This document shows, piece by piece, positions 1 through 8,500 of a DNA stretch of 64,000 nucleotides. Origin of the DNA: Sphingomonas sp. Leaf33 (GTDB lineage Bacteria; Pseudomonadota; Alphaproteobacteria; Sphingomonadales; Sphingomonadaceae). How positions within the stretch are numbered: the first letter of the stretch is position 1; each line of letters begins with the position of its first letter. Under the pieces are notes generated by a model that saw only the letters and a list, made by a program, of their open reading frames with translations, had not been told where the DNA came from and did no database searches. The stretch is taken from NCBI RefSeq assembly GCF_001421785.1, contig NZ_LMLB01000001.1, positions 633,373 to 697,372 of the forward strand. The letters run 5' to 3'. Both the position numbers and the translations under genes were made by a program.

Positions 1-27
1 CGAGCAAGCTCGAGGAGGAATTTTCGG

Positions 28-630
28 TCACGGGTTCCATGCGAGGAACCTTTCGATCAGCGCCAGGCCGTACGCCTGGCTCTTTTCCGGATGAAACTGC
101 ACGCCCAGCAGATTGTCGCGGCCGATCGCCGCGGTCACCGTGCCGCCGTGGTCGGTCGTCGCCAGCACGTCGCCACCGGTGAAGGCGAAGCTGTGGAGGA
201 AATACGCCTCGCCCGGCACGATCAGCGGGTGGGGGACGCTTGGCACCACGTCGTTCCATCCCATGTGCGGCACGCGAACGCCCGGCGATGCGGGCAGCGC
301 GCGGACCTCGCCCGCGATCCAGCCGAGCCCGGCGTGCTCGCCCATCTCGTGGCCCGTCGTCGCCATCAACTGCATGCCCACGCACACGCCCAGGAACGGG
401 CGGGCGTGAGTCAGGACCGCCTCCTCCAGCGCCGCGACCATGTCGGGAATCGCGCGGAGACCCACGGCACACGCGCCGAACGCGCCGACGCCGGGCAGGA
501 CGACACGGTCGGCCCCGCGCACGACGTCGGCATCCGCCGTGACCGCCACATCGCGCGCGCCGGCAGCCAGCAGCGCATTGTGCACCGACTTCAGGTTGCC
601 GGCGCCATAGTCGATCAGCGCGATCGTCAC
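28..630 (-). CDS. hisH: imidazole glycerol phosphate synthase, glutaminase subunit HisH
   Basis: This is the class I glutamine amidotransferase subunit that hydrolyses glutamine and channels ammonia to HisF, giving imidazole glycerol phosphate and AICAR in histidine biosynthesis. The 200-residue protein has the usual family length. The nucleophile-elbow motif GVCVGMQLM carries the catalytic Cys near residue 83, and the C-terminal GVQFHPEKS supplies the His/Glu of the triad. The N-terminal IDYGAGNL motif is typical of HisH. Translation starts at a GTG (630) that overlaps the stop of the upstream YciI-like gene as GTGA, so the two are translationally coupled. The rest of the operon (hisA/hisF) would lie to the left, outside the window. 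Confidence 0.97.
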   Translation of the reverse strand: MTIALIDYGAGNLKSVHNALLAAGARDVAVTADADVVRGADRVVLPGVGAFGACAVGLRAIPDMVAALEEAVLTHARPFLGVCVGMQLMATTGHEMGEHAGLGWIAGEVRALPASPGVRVPHMGWNDVVPSVPHPLIVPGEAYFLHSFAFTGGDVLATTDHGGTVTAAIGRDNLLGVQFHPEKSQAYGLALIERFLAWNP

Positions 631-935
631 GACAGGACGGCAGCGATCGCGTCTGCGGCAAAGCTCGCGGCGATCTCGGTCACGGCGGCGGTTGCGACGC
701 CCGAGGTGACGAACGGATCGGTCGCGGCCAGCGCCTCGACCTCGGCACGGGCCCCGCGGAACACCAGCACGCCGCCGGTCCGCGGCACCTGCCGCCCGGC
801 GATCAGCAGCACGCCCGCATCGACCCCGGCCTGCAACCAGGCGACATGCGCCGCCATCTGCGCATCGACCTGTTCGATGGGCGCGACATAGGTAAGGGTC
901 ACGATCGATACCGGCGCCGCGTTCAGCCGGGCCAT
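627..935 (-). CDS. YciI-like dimeric alpha-beta barrel protein
   Basis: A 102-residue protein with the YciI/ABM-like fold signature: a hydrophobic first strand (VSIVTLTYV), a central His (MAAHVAWLQ) and LLIAGRQVPRTGG. It sits between hisB and hisH, overlapping hisB by one base (TAATG) and hisH by four (GTGA), so it is expressed as part of the histidine operon. YciI proteins are small and mostly of unknown function, with a conserved His-Asp pair. Its place suggests a housekeeping or detoxifying role linked to the operon, but that is inference from position only. Confidence 0.85.
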   Translation of the reverse strand: MARLNAAPVSIVTLTYVAPIEQVDAQMAAHVAWLQAGVDAGVLLIAGRQVPRTGGVLVFRGARAEVEALAATDPFVTSGVATAAVTEIAASFAADAIAAVLS

Positions 936-1522
936 TATAGTGTCCCCTTGGTCGACGGAATCGCGTCGGCCTTGCGCGGGTCGATCTCGATGGCGGTGCG
1001 CAGAGCGCGCGCTAGGCCCTTGAACGCGGCCTCGGCGATGTGGTGGTTGTTCTCGCCGTACAGGGTGTCGATGTGCAGCGTCAGGCCGGCGGTCTGCGCG
1101 AACGAGTGAAAGAAATGCGCGAACATCTCGGTGTCCATCTCGCCCAGCCGCTTCTGGGTAAAGGGCAGGTTGCCGACGAACCAAGGGCGGCCCGAAATGT
1201 CGAGCGCGACGCGGGTCAGCGTCTCGTCCATCGGCGAGAGCGCGTCGCCGTAGCGGCGGATGCCGCGCTTTTCGCCCAGCGCCTGCGCGATCGCCTGACC
1301 GAGTGCAAGCCCCGTATCCTCGACCGTATGGTGCTGGTCGATATGCAGGTCGCCGACCGTCTTCACGTCGATATCGATCAGCGAATGGCGCGACAGCTGT
1401 TCGAGCATATGGTCGAAGAAGCCGACCCCGGTTTCGATCCGGTAACGGCCGGTGCCGTCCAGGCCGACGGTCACGTCGACAGACGTCTCACTGGTCTTGC
1501 GGGCGATGGTGGCGGTGCGCAT
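935..1522 (-). CDS. hisB: imidazoleglycerol-phosphate dehydratase HisB
   Basis: HisB removes water from imidazole glycerol phosphate to give imidazole acetol phosphate, using manganese. The protein is 195 residues from the MRTATI start chosen here, the usual monofunctional length. The metal-binding motifs [12 protein letters not shown]-like (HHTVEDTG) and [13 protein letters not shown] are both intact, and GVGFFDHML is near the N-terminus. A longer reading from 1561 adds 13 residues with no family support. It is the first gene of the visible part of the histidine operon and is divergent from the sspB-like gene. Confidence 0.97.
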   Translation of the reverse strand: MRTATIARKTSETSVDVTVGLDGTGRYRIETGVGFFDHMLEQLSRHSLIDIDVKTVGDLHIDQHHTVEDTGLALGQAIAQALGEKRGIRRYGDALSPMDETLTRVALDISGRPWFVGNLPFTQKRLGEMDTEMFAHFFHSFAQTAGLTLHIDTLYGENNHHIAEAAFKGLARALRTAIEIDPRKADAIPSTKGTL

Positions 1523-1620
1523 GGGCGAGCCAATAGCGCGGCCCTCGCGCGGTGCAATCAAACTTCACGTTCGCGTCGCCCAAGCTTGACCGCGTCGCGG
1601 ATTGGCGTAGCAAGGCCGGC

Positions 1621-2100
1621 ATGACCAGCGGTGTTGCCGATAGCCTGATTCCGTACGACGAGATCGTGCAGGAGGCGCTGCGCGCCGTCGTCGGCCGCGT
1701 GCTGAACAGCATCGCGGAATCGGGCGGCCTGCCCGGCGAGCATCATTTCTACATCACCTTCAAGACGCAGGCGGCCGGGGTCGACATCCCCAAGCGCCTG
1801 ATCGAGCGCTTCCCGGACGAGATGACCATCGTCATCCAGCACCGTTTTTGGGATCTGAAGGTGACCGACAAGGGCTTCTCGGTCGGCCTGTCGTTCAACC
1901 AGGTGCCATCGACCCTGGTCATTCCGTTCGCTGCGATCACCGGCTTCCACGATCCGGCAGTCAACTTCGAGCTGCGCTTCCAGGCGAACGACGACGGCGA
2001 CGTCGAACCGCATGAGCCGGCCGATAACGACGAACCGATCGCCAAGCCGGTCGAGGACGGTTCGAACGTCGTCGCGGTGGATTTCAAGCGGAAGAAGTGA
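1621..2100 (+). CDS. sspB: SspB-family ClpXP adaptor protein
   Basis: SspB-like proteins bind degradation tags such as ssrA and deliver substrates to ClpXP. This protein begins MTSGVADSLIPYDEIVQEAL and continues with HHFYITFKT, RFWDLKVTDKGF and SVGLSFNQVPSTLVIPF. These are characteristic of the alphaproteobacterial ClpXP adaptor family (DUF2153-like SspB). The acidic C-terminal stretch followed by VVAVDFKRKK matches the flexible tail and ClpX-binding tip of SspB. An in-frame start at 1552 exists, but the conserved part begins at 1621. It is a single gene divergent from hisB. Confidence 0.88.
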   Translation: MTSGVADSLIPYDEIVQEALRAVVGRVLNSIAESGGLPGEHHFYITFKTQAAGVDIPKRLIERFPDEMTIVIQHRFWDLKVTDKGFSVGLSFNQVPSTLVIPFAAITGFHDPAVNFELRFQANDDGDVEPHEPADNDEPIAKPVEDGSNVVAVDFKRKK

Positions 2101-2180
2101 GCGAGGCGCGTAGCGCGAGCTAATCGCCGGCCGCGAAAGCGACGCGAACGACCGGCCGGCGCGGCCAAGTCGCGACCGAC

Positions 2181-2322
2181 CCCGGCCTTCGCCGGGGCAG
2201 GCTTGGGATTTACTCCCATGACGTCCCATCCGAACACCCAGTCATTCCCGCGCAGGCGGGAATCCATCTCCTGCCGTCGCCCGTGGCCAGTACGGGAATT
2301 GGGTCCCCGCCTACGCGGGGAC
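2181..2322. repeat. REP-like intergenic hairpin cluster
   Basis: The roughly 300-bp gap before fumC contains three short GC-rich hairpins in tandem: CCCGGCCTTCGCCGGG (2181-2196), ATTCCCGC-GCAG-GCGGGAAT (2244-2262) and GTCCCCGC-CTAC-GCGGGGAC (2303-2322). The ATTCCCGC/GCGGGAAT form is the usual type of dispersed palindromic repeat in sphingomonad and other proteobacterial intergenic DNA. No coding region is convincing here. Confidence 0.6.
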
Positions 2323-2399
2323 GAGGAGGGGGTCTTCGGAGGTCCTCTCGCACACGGAAGCGGCGTGGAACGAGCGCGCGCCTGTAGCGTAGGTCCGCC

Positions 2400-3791
2400 A
2401 TGACCGACGCCACTGCCACCCGCACCGAAACCGACTCGATCGGCCCGATCGAGGTCCCCGCCGATGCTTATTGGGGCGCGCAGACGCAGCGATCGATCGA
2501 GAATTTCCCCTTCGGCCCGAGCGAGCGGATGCCGATCGGCATTGTCCAAGCGCTCGCCCTGGTGAAGCAGGCTGCCGCGCGCGTGAACCGTGACGATCTG
2601 GGCGCGGACAAGGCCGATGCAATCGACTCGGCCGCGGACGAGGTCGTCGCCGGCAAGCTCGACGACCAGTTCCCGCTCGTCATTTGGCAGACCGGCAGCG
2701 GCACGCAATCGAACATGAACGTCAACGAGGTGATCGCGGGCCGCGCCAACGAGGTGCTGACCGGCACGCGCGGCGGCAAGGCGCCGGTGCATCCCAACGA
2801 CGACGTCAACCGCGGGCAGTCGTCGAACGACAGCTTCCCGACCGCGCTGCACGTGGCGACGGCGCTGGCGATCCGCAACAGGCTGACCCCGGCAACCGAG
2901 CGGCTGATCTGCGCGCTTGACGACAAGGCGAGAGGCTGGGCGGGGATCGTGAAGATTGGCCGCACGCACCTGCAGGACGCGACACCGCTGACGCTGGGGC
3001 AGGAATTTTCCGGCTATGTCGCGCAGCTCGAAAACGCGCTGGTTCGCATCACCAAGGCGTCGGAACGCAATCTTTTTCCGCTCGCGCAAGGTGGCACCGC
3101 GGTCGGCACCGGGCTTAACGCGCCGGAGGGCTTCGGTCCGTCGATGGCGGCGGCGCTGGGCGACCTGACGGGGCTGGCCTTTGTCAGCGCCGACAACAAG
3201 TTCGAGGCGCTGGCGTCGAATGACGGGCTGGTCGACGTGTCCGGCACGCTGTCCGTGCTCGCGGTCGCCCTCACCAAGATCGCCAACGACATCCGCCTGC
3301 TTGGCTCGGGTCCGCGCTCCGGGATCGGCGAACTGGTGCTGCCGGCGAACGAGCCTGGCAGCTCGATCATGCCGGGAAAGGTCAACCCGACCCAGTGCGA
3401 GATGCTGACGATGGTCGCGGCCCAGGTGATCGGCAACCACAGCGCGGTCATGGTCGGCGGGATGCAGGGGCATCTCGAACTCAATGTCTTCAAGCCGCTG
3501 ATCGGCGCCGCGGTGCTGCGCTCCATCGACCTGCTGGCGGTCGGGATGGAAAGCTTCGCGACTCGCTGCGTCGAAGGGATGGAGGCCGACGATCGGCGCA
3601 TCGGCGAGCTGGTCGACCGCTCGCTGATGCTCGTCACCGCGCTTGCGCCCGAGATCGGCTACGACAGTGCCGCGACGATAGCCAAGCACGCGCACGAACA
3701 TGGCGTGACGCTGAAGGAAGCGGGGCTGACGCTGGGTCTGGTCGGTGGGGAAACCTTCGACCGGGTAGTCCGCCCGGAAGCGATGGTCTGA
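2400..3791 (+). CDS. fumC: class II fumarate hydratase
   Basis: This enzyme interconverts fumarate and L-malate in the TCA cycle without an iron-sulfur cluster. The 463-residue protein has the whole aspartase/fumarase signature: [13 protein letters not shown], a substrate motif with [25 protein letters not shown], and the signature loop [15 protein letters not shown]. The length and the C-terminal [13 protein letters not shown](A)M are typical of FumC. It is a single gene with a palindrome-rich upstream region. Confidence 0.98.
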   Translation: MTDATATRTETDSIGPIEVPADAYWGAQTQRSIENFPFGPSERMPIGIVQALALVKQAAARVNRDDLGADKADAIDSAADEVVAGKLDDQFPLVIWQTGSGTQSNMNVNEVIAGRANEVLTGTRGGKAPVHPNDDVNRGQSSNDSFPTALHVATALAIRNRLTPATERLICALDDKARGWAGIVKIGRTHLQDATPLTLGQEFSGYVAQLENALVRITKASERNLFPLAQGGTAVGTGLNAPEGFGPSMAAALGDLTGLAFVSADNKFEALASNDGLVDVSGTLSVLAVALTKIANDIRLLGSGPRSGIGELVLPANEPGSSIMPGKVNPTQCEMLTMVAAQVIGNHSAVMVGGMQGHLELNVFKPLIGAAVLRSIDLLAVGMESFATRCVEGMEADDRRIGELVDRSLMLVTALAPEIGYDSAATIAKHAHEHGVTLKEAGLTLGLVGGETFDRVVRPEAMV

Positions 3792-3845
3792 CGGAACGAT
3801 TTCCTCTCGCCAGCGCTTCACCGCCACGAACGAGGAGGCAAATCT

Positions 3846-4061
3846 ATGTTGAGTACAGCCCTCGGCGCCCTGATCGGTGGCGCCATTGATGGCGCGGACG
3901 GTGACGATTCGACGTGGGACGGCGCGCTTGCCGGCGCGGCGACCGCTCTGGTCGTGCGGACGCTGGTGCCGGTCGTGCTGACCTATGCGGTCGGCTGGGG
4001 CGTGCTCAAGGGCCTCGACATCGGCAAGGACGCGGTTTTCGGCAAAGGACAAAAGGCATGA
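3846..4061 (+). CDS. small glycine/alanine-rich hypothetical protein
   Basis: A 71-residue protein of unknown function with glycine-rich, weakly hydrophobic segments (ALGALIGGAIDGADGD, ALAGAATALVVRTLVPVVLTYAVGWGVL). It probably spans or associates with the membrane. A strong Shine-Dalgarno GAGGAGG lies 7 nt before the ATG. The stop overlaps the next start as ATGA, so it forms a two-gene unit with the following gene. The family is not recognised. Confidence 0.6.
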   Translation: MLSTALGALIGGAIDGADGDDSTWDGALAGAATALVVRTLVPVVLTYAVGWGVLKGLDIGKDAVFGKGQKA

Positions 4062-4258
4062 TCGGCAAGATTATCGGTGCGCTCGTCGGGCGCGAAATGG
4101 ATCGTCGCGACGGTGCGGGCGGCGCCAAGGGCGCGCTGCTCGGCATGGCCGCAGCGGGTGCGCTGCGTCGCATGGGTCCGCTCGGCATGATCCTGGGCGG
4201 CGGCTATGTCGCCAAGAAGGCCTATGATCGCCGCAAGGCGTCGCGGCGGCCGCTCTAG
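4058..4258 (+). CDS. small glycine-rich hypothetical protein
   Basis: A 66-residue protein, translationally coupled to the preceding small gene (ATGA). It begins MIGKIIGALVGREMDRRDG and has a glycine/alanine-rich middle (GALLGMAAAGALRRMGPLGMILGGGYVAKKA). The glycine zipper-like pattern suggests a small membrane-associated protein. The end is very basic (RRKASRRPL). Function is not known. Confidence 0.6.
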   Translation: MIGKIIGALVGREMDRRDGAGGAKGALLGMAAAGALRRMGPLGMILGGGYVAKKAYDRRKASRRPL

Positions 4259-4830
4259 GCCCCGAACTGCCAGCTTCTGATCGCATCGACGGGCGACAGC
4301 AGCATCACCACGTTGAGGATCAGCCCGTCGCGGATCGCCCAGAGCGTCACCAGCTCGAACGCGACCGCGACGGCGATCGTCACCCACACCGGAGCGCGCC
4401 GCGCAAACGCGAAGCCCAGCGCCATCCAGGCGACGTCAGCCACCGAATTGACGATCGAGTCGCCGGTATAGCCGAGCGCGATCGTCGCCTCGCGATAGCG
4501 GTCGATAATGATCGGCGAATTCTCCAGCACTTCCCATGCCGCCTCGATCGCGACCGCCAGAATCAGGCGTTCGCCCGGCGGGCGACGGCGCAACAGCACC
4601 CATCCCAGCGCGTAGAACAGGAAGCCGTGGATGATGTGGCTGGGCGTATACCAGTCGGCGATATGCTGGCTGTTCCCGGCGTCGAGCTTGGGATGCCAAA
4701 GATCGACATAGCCGCAGGTGCAGATCGGATTGCGCCCGTTCGCCCACAGGATCGCTGCCATGCCGGCGAGAAGAACCCCGACGATCAGCCAATGACGCGG
4801 ACGGATATCGGTGAGGGAAGGGCGGGACAT
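4255..4830 (-). CDS. DUF2585 (UPF0314) family membrane protein
   Basis: A 191-residue integral membrane protein with the DUF2585 hallmarks CTCGYVDLW, TPSHIIHGFLFY and AWEVLENSPIIIDRYREATIALGYTGDSIVNSVAD. About four hydrophobic segments are visible. The family is common in alphaproteobacteria and has no assigned biochemical role. The start at 4830 (MSRPSL) is preferred over 4866, which adds 12 unsupported residues. The stop overlaps the convergent small gene by three bases. Confidence 0.85.
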   Translation of the reverse strand: MSRPSLTDIRPRHWLIVGVLLAGMAAILWANGRNPICTCGYVDLWHPKLDAGNSQHIADWYTPSHIIHGFLFYALGWVLLRRRPPGERLILAVAIEAAWEVLENSPIIIDRYREATIALGYTGDSIVNSVADVAWMALGFAFARRAPVWVTIAVAVAFELVTLWAIRDGLILNVVMLLSPVDAIRSWQFGA

Positions 4831-4960
4831 TTCAGACGAGTAGCGCGCCGTGGCCGCGATTTCCACGATGCCCCGCCGGCACGGAGAGGCAACAGGCGTT
4901 CGCCATCATCCCCTGCTAACCCCGGTTGACCCCGCCGCCTGCCCGCGTCAGAGGCACGCG

Positions 4961-5617
4961 ATGCCGAACCGCCCCACAACCGACCCGCACGGCTTCAAGC
5001 GCCGCGGCCTAATGTTCGTGCTGTCTTCGCCGTCGGGCGCGGGCAAATCGACGATCGCGGGGAAGCTGCTCGCCGCCGAGCAGGACCTGAAGGTCTCGGT
5101 CAGCTACACGACGCGCGCGATGCGGCCCGGCGAAGTCGATGGGCGGGACTATCATTTCGTCGACCTCGAACGCTTCCGCACGATGGTCGACGAACATGAG
5201 TTCCTGGAATGGGCGCATGTGTTCGACCACCGCTACGGCACGCCCAAGACCGACGTATTCCACATGCTGGGCGAGGGGCAGGACATCCTGTTCGACATCG
5301 ACTGGCAAGGCGCGCAGCAGCTGCACCAGCTGGCTGGCGGCGATGTCGTCCGCGTCTTCATCCTGCCGCCGTCGATGCCCGAGCTGCGCAGTCGGCTGGA
5401 GCGGCGCGCGACCGACAGCCAGGCGGTGATCGACGCCCGCATGGCGCGCGCCGCGAACGAGGTCAGCCACTGGGACGGCTACGACTATGTCCTGGTCAAC
5501 GACGACGTCGAACAATGTTTCGAACACGTCCGCACCATCCTGGCCGCCGAGCGTTTGAAGCGATCGCGTCAGACCGGGCTGATCGGCCTGATCCGGCACC
5601 TGACCAAGACCGTCTGA
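4961..5617 (+). CDS. gmk: guanylate kinase
   Basis: Guanylate kinase phosphorylates GMP to GDP with ATP. The 218-residue protein has the P-loop SSPSGAGKST, the GMP-binding segment SVSYTTRAMRPGEVDGRDYHFV, HVFDHRYGT, and DIDWQGAQQL typical of Gmk. The ATG at 4961 gives a normal-length protein; a frame-open extension upstream to 4850 has no family similarity. It is followed by a DUF808 protein 24 bp downstream. Confidence 0.97.
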   Translation: MPNRPTTDPHGFKRRGLMFVLSSPSGAGKSTIAGKLLAAEQDLKVSVSYTTRAMRPGEVDGRDYHFVDLERFRTMVDEHEFLEWAHVFDHRYGTPKTDVFHMLGEGQDILFDIDWQGAQQLHQLAGGDVVRVFILPPSMPELRSRLERRATDSQAVIDARMARAANEVSHWDGYDYVLVNDDVEQCFEHVRTILAAERLKRSRQTGLIGLIRHLTKTV

Positions 5618-5641
5618 TCCAGACCCAGTAAGGAATACGCG

Positions 5642-6580
5642 ATGCCCGGTGGCCTGGTTGCCCTGCTCGACGACATCGCGGCGATCGCGAAACTGGCCGG
5701 GGCCTCGCTCGACGACGTCGCGAGTGCGGCGGGTCGCGCGGGCACGAAAGCGGCGGGCGTCGTCATCGACGATACCGCGGTTACCCCGCGCTATGTGACC
5801 GGGCTCAGCCCCGATCGCGAACTGCCGATCATCGGCAAGATCGCGCTGGGGTCGCTGCGCAACAAGCTGTTGTTCCTGCTGCCCGCCGCTTTGCTGCTCA
5901 GCGCCTTTGCGCCGTGGGCGATCACGCCGATCCTGATGGTCGGCGGTGCGTACCTGTGCTTCGAAGGCGCGGAAAAGGTGTGGGAGGCGCTGTCGGGCCA
6001 GCACCACGCGCAAGAGGTCGCCGAGATCGTCGACCCCGCCGAGCTGGAAAAGCGCCAGGTGTCGGGCGCAGTGCGCACCGACTTCATCTTGTCGGGCGAG
6101 ATCATGGCGATCGCATTATCCGACCTGGAAGGCGAACCGCTGCTGACGCAAGGGCTGGTCCTGGCGGTCGTCGGTATCGCGATCACCATCGGCGTCTACG
6201 GCGTCGTCGCGCTGATCGTGAAGATGGACGATGTCGGGCTGCGGCTGGCGCAGTCGGGGTCGAGCGCGACGCAGGCGATCGGCCGCGGGCTGGTCGCGGC
6301 GATGCCGAAATTGCTGAAGGCGCTGTCGATCATCGGTACTGCGGCGATGATCTGGGTCGGCGGCGGCATCATCGCGCACGGCCTGGAGGTCTTCGGCCTG
6401 GGCGCAATCCCGCACGCGATCGAACATGTCGCCGATGTCGCGGCGAACGCGGTTCCGGCGGTGCATGGCGCGGCCCACTGGGTCGTCGCGGCCATCGGCG
6501 CAGCGATCGTCGGCGGCATCGTCGGCGGCGTGATCGTTGCGATCTACCATGCGGTGAAGAAGACGCGCGGGACGCACTGA
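5642..6580 (+). CDS. DUF808 family membrane protein
   Basis: A 312-residue membrane protein that begins MPGGLVALLDDIAAIAKLAGASLDDVASAA, the standard N-terminus of the DUF808 (YedI-like) family. It continues with AVTPRYVTG, HYAYLCFEGAEKV-like sequence (GGAYLCFEGAEKVWE) and several transmembrane helices in the C-terminal half. The family is widespread and uncharacterised. The ATG follows an AAGGA Shine-Dalgarno. It may be co-transcribed with gmk. Confidence 0.88.
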   Translation: MPGGLVALLDDIAAIAKLAGASLDDVASAAGRAGTKAAGVVIDDTAVTPRYVTGLSPDRELPIIGKIALGSLRNKLLFLLPAALLLSAFAPWAITPILMVGGAYLCFEGAEKVWEALSGQHHAQEVAEIVDPAELEKRQVSGAVRTDFILSGEIMAIALSDLEGEPLLTQGLVLAVVGIAITIGVYGVVALIVKMDDVGLRLAQSGSSATQAIGRGLVAAMPKLLKALSIIGTAAMIWVGGGIIAHGLEVFGLGAIPHAIEHVADVAANAVPAVHGAAHWVVAAIGAAIVGGIVGGVIVAIYHAVKKTRGTH

Positions 6581-6590
6581 CCATCGCGCT

Positions 6591-6612
6591 GCTGCCCTCA
6601 TTCGGGCAGCTT
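6591..6612. terminator. hairpin after the DUF808 gene
   Basis: A perfect 7-bp stem GCTGCCC / GGGCAGC with a 6-nt loop lies 11 bp past the DUF808 stop codon. It lacks a strong T-run, so intrinsic termination is likely but not certain. It also lies downstream of the oppositely oriented tRNA-Pro and could serve both. Confidence 0.4.
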
Positions 6613-6681
6613 GCGGTCGTCGATCTTACGGGTCAAATCGCTAGCGGCGATGTAGTCGCATCGTGGCGACCGCGGGAAAAT

Positions 6682-6758
6682 TGGTCGGGGAAAGAGGATT
6701 CGAACCTCCGGCCCCTGCCTCCCGAAGGCAGTGCTCTACCAGGCTGAGCTATTCCCCG
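6682..6758 (-). tRNA. tRNA-Pro(CGG)
   Basis: Read on the minus strand, a 77-nt cloverleaf is present. The acceptor stem CGGGGAA pairs with TTCCCCG, and the D-arm has AGCTCAGCCTGGTAGAGC. The anticodon stem CTGCC/GGCAG encloses the loop TTCGGGA with anticodon CGG, and the T-arm contains GGTTCGAATCC. The discriminator A is followed by an encoded CCA (6684-6682). Confidence 0.96.
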
Positions 6759-6894
6759 ACCGGCGCCGGCCGGGGCGAACCCTGGCTGGCGAGGCGCGGC
6801 CTATATCGGGCGCGCGCCGGGGTTTCAAGCGATGTTTTCGAAGTTTCTCGGGGGGCTCTGGCGGGGGCGCGACCGTGCGGCTAGGCTGGCGGCC

Positions 6895-7470
6895 ATGTCA
6901 TCGCTCGAATGGGTTGCCGCGGCGCTCGGCCTCGTCTGCGTCGCGCTCGCCGTCCGGCGGAGTCTGTGGACCTACGCGTTCGGCGTCGCCTCCACCGCGC
7001 TGCTCGCGGTCGTTGTGTTCGAGGCGCGGCTGTACAGCCAGGCACTGCTCCAGGTCTTCTTCGTCGCGATCAACGCGTACGGCTTCCTCAACTGGCGGCG
7101 CGCGAAGGCGGCGGGCGGCGAGGTGGCGGTCGAGCGCATGTCGCCGCGCGACCTGGGTGTCTGGAGCATCGGCATCGCGCTGGCGACGCTCGGCTGGGGC
7201 TGGGCGATGCACCTGCTGACCGACGCCGCGCAGCCGTTGCTCGATGCGAGCATCGCCGTCGTCAGCGTCGCGGCACAGCTGCTGATGGCGCGGCGGCGGC
7301 TCGAGAATTGGACTTTGTGGATCGCGGTCGATATCGCTTCCATCCCGCTGTTCCTGGGGCAGGGCCTGCGCATCGTCGCGGGGCTGTACCTCGTCTATCT
7401 GGCGCTTGCGATCTGGGGCTATGTCGACTGGCACCGCGCGGCGCGGGCGGCAGAGCCGGTCCCGGCATGA
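6895..7470 (+). CDS. pnuC: nicotinamide mononucleotide/riboside transporter PnuC
   Basis: PnuC proteins are SWEET-like facilitators that import nicotinamide riboside for NAD salvage. This 191-residue protein has several membrane segments and the family motifs LWTYAFGVAST, AINAYGFLNWRRA and LENWTLWIAVD, with W/N residues that line the substrate site. The ATG at 6895 follows a long GC-rich leader; the in-frame start at 6832 is less likely. It overlaps the next gene, a NadR-like kinase, as ATGA. Transport and phosphorylation would then be coupled. Confidence 0.9.
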   Translation: MSSLEWVAAALGLVCVALAVRRSLWTYAFGVASTALLAVVVFEARLYSQALLQVFFVAINAYGFLNWRRAKAAGGEVAVERMSPRDLGVWSIGIALATLGWGWAMHLLTDAAQPLLDASIAVVSVAAQLLMARRRLENWTLWIAVDIASIPLFLGQGLRIVAGLYLVYLALAIWGYVDWHRAARAAEPVPA

Positions 7471-7985
7471 CGCGGACGATCTGCCTCCATGGGCCCGAAA
7501 GCACCGGCAAGTCGACCATCGCGCCGCGCCTGGCCGCGCATCTGGGCGGCGCCGTGATCGACGAATATGGCCGCACCTATGCCGAGGCGAACGGCATCGA
7601 ATTCACGATGGCCGATCTGGTCGCGATCGCGAAAGGCCATGATGCTCAGACCCAAGCCGCAATCGCGCGGGGCGCCGATCCGGTGATCCTCGACACCGAT
7701 CCGCTGATGACCGCGGTGTGGGCGGATATGCTCTTTGGCCGGCGTGACCGGTGGTTCGACGCTTGGGACGGGACGGCGGACCTGTATCTGCTGTTCGACA
7801 TCGACCTGCCGTGGGTCGAGGACGGAACGCGGATGTTCGGTACCGCCGACGCGCGGCGCCGCTTCTTCGACCGGTCACGCACCGAACTGGAGCGGCGCGG
7901 GGTGCGCTGGGCGCTGGTGCGCGGGCAGGGCGAGGATCGCTGGCGCTCGGCGCTGGCTGCGGTGGCCGGCTTGTTCCCGGCCTGA
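7467..7985 (+). CDS. NadR-like ribosylnicotinamide kinase (AAA family ATPase)
   Basis: A 172-residue P-loop kinase with Walker A GPESTGKST at residues 9-17. DEYGRTYAE follows, as in the kinase domain of NadR, then DTDPLMTAVWADMLFG and LYLLFDIDLPWVEDGTRMF, matching nicotinamide riboside kinases. It lacks the N-terminal HTH and adenylyltransferase domains of enterobacterial NadR. The expected reaction is phosphorylation of nicotinamide riboside to NMN. Overlap with pnuC supports this role. Confidence 0.88.
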   Translation: MTRTICLHGPESTGKSTIAPRLAAHLGGAVIDEYGRTYAEANGIEFTMADLVAIAKGHDAQTQAAIARGADPVILDTDPLMTAVWADMLFGRRDRWFDAWDGTADLYLLFDIDLPWVEDGTRMFGTADARRRFFDRSRTELERRGVRWALVRGQGEDRWRSALAAVAGLFPA

Positions 7986-8005
7986 CGGAGGCTTACATCC
8001 CGAGT

Positions 8006-8476
8006 ATGGCGCATCATCATCACCACGAACACAGCGGCGACGCGCTGGCCCAGGCGGCCGAAGCGGCGCTGGTCAAGGCCGGCGAGCAATGGACCGCGAT
8101 GCGCGCGCAAGTCTTTTCCGCGCTTGCGGGGTTCGAGAAACCGGCGTCGGCCTATGACATCGCCGAAGCGGTATCGAAGACCGAGGGGCGCCGGGTCGCC
8201 GCCAACAGCGTCTACCGCATCCTCGACCTGTTCGTCGGCGCGAACCTTGCCCGCCGTGTCGAAAGCGCCAACGCCTATGTCGCGAACGCGCATCCCGACT
8301 GCCTGCACGACTGCATCTTCCTGGTGTGCGACAGCTGTGGCCAGACGACGCATATCGACGACGACCACATCACCGACACCGTTCGGGCCAAGGCCACGGG
8401 CGCGGGCTTCGCACCCATACGTCCGGTGATCGAAGTGCGTGGCACGTGCGAGGCGTGCGGAGCGAAGGCGGCGTAA
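8006..8476 (+). CDS. Fur/Zur-family transcriptional regulator with His-rich N-terminus
   Basis: A 156-residue metal-dependent repressor of the Fur superfamily. It has a winged-helix region (RAQVFSALAGFEKPASAYDIAEAV, NSVYRILDLFVGANLARRVES) and two zinc-binding CxxC pairs (CDSCG, CEACG) that fix the structural zinc. The regulatory-metal residues HPDCLHDC and HIDDDH are also visible. The very start MAHHHHHEH is a natural metal-binding tail. The sequence is closer to Zur than to iron-sensing Fur. It lies 20 bp after the NadR-like gene, perhaps in the same transcript. Confidence 0.88.
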   Translation: MAHHHHHEHSGDALAQAAEAALVKAGEQWTAMRAQVFSALAGFEKPASAYDIAEAVSKTEGRRVAANSVYRILDLFVGANLARRVESANAYVANAHPDCLHDCIFLVCDSCGQTTHIDDDHITDTVRAKATGAGFAPIRPVIEVRGTCEACGAKAA

Positions 8477-8500
8477 CCCCCGCCTGCGCGCCGGCACGGA

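Noticed and set aside
1749-4052. A 767-residue open frame on the minus strand antisense to fumC and the sspB-like gene
   Set aside because: It mirrors the codon structure of fumC, is very Arg/Ala/Asp-rich and has no family-like motif. It is a shadow frame common in GC-rich DNA.
8006-8032. MAHHHHHEH at the Zur-like start as a vector His-tag
   Set aside because: It is part of a full chromosomal gene with normal flanks, and short natural His runs occur in metal regulators.
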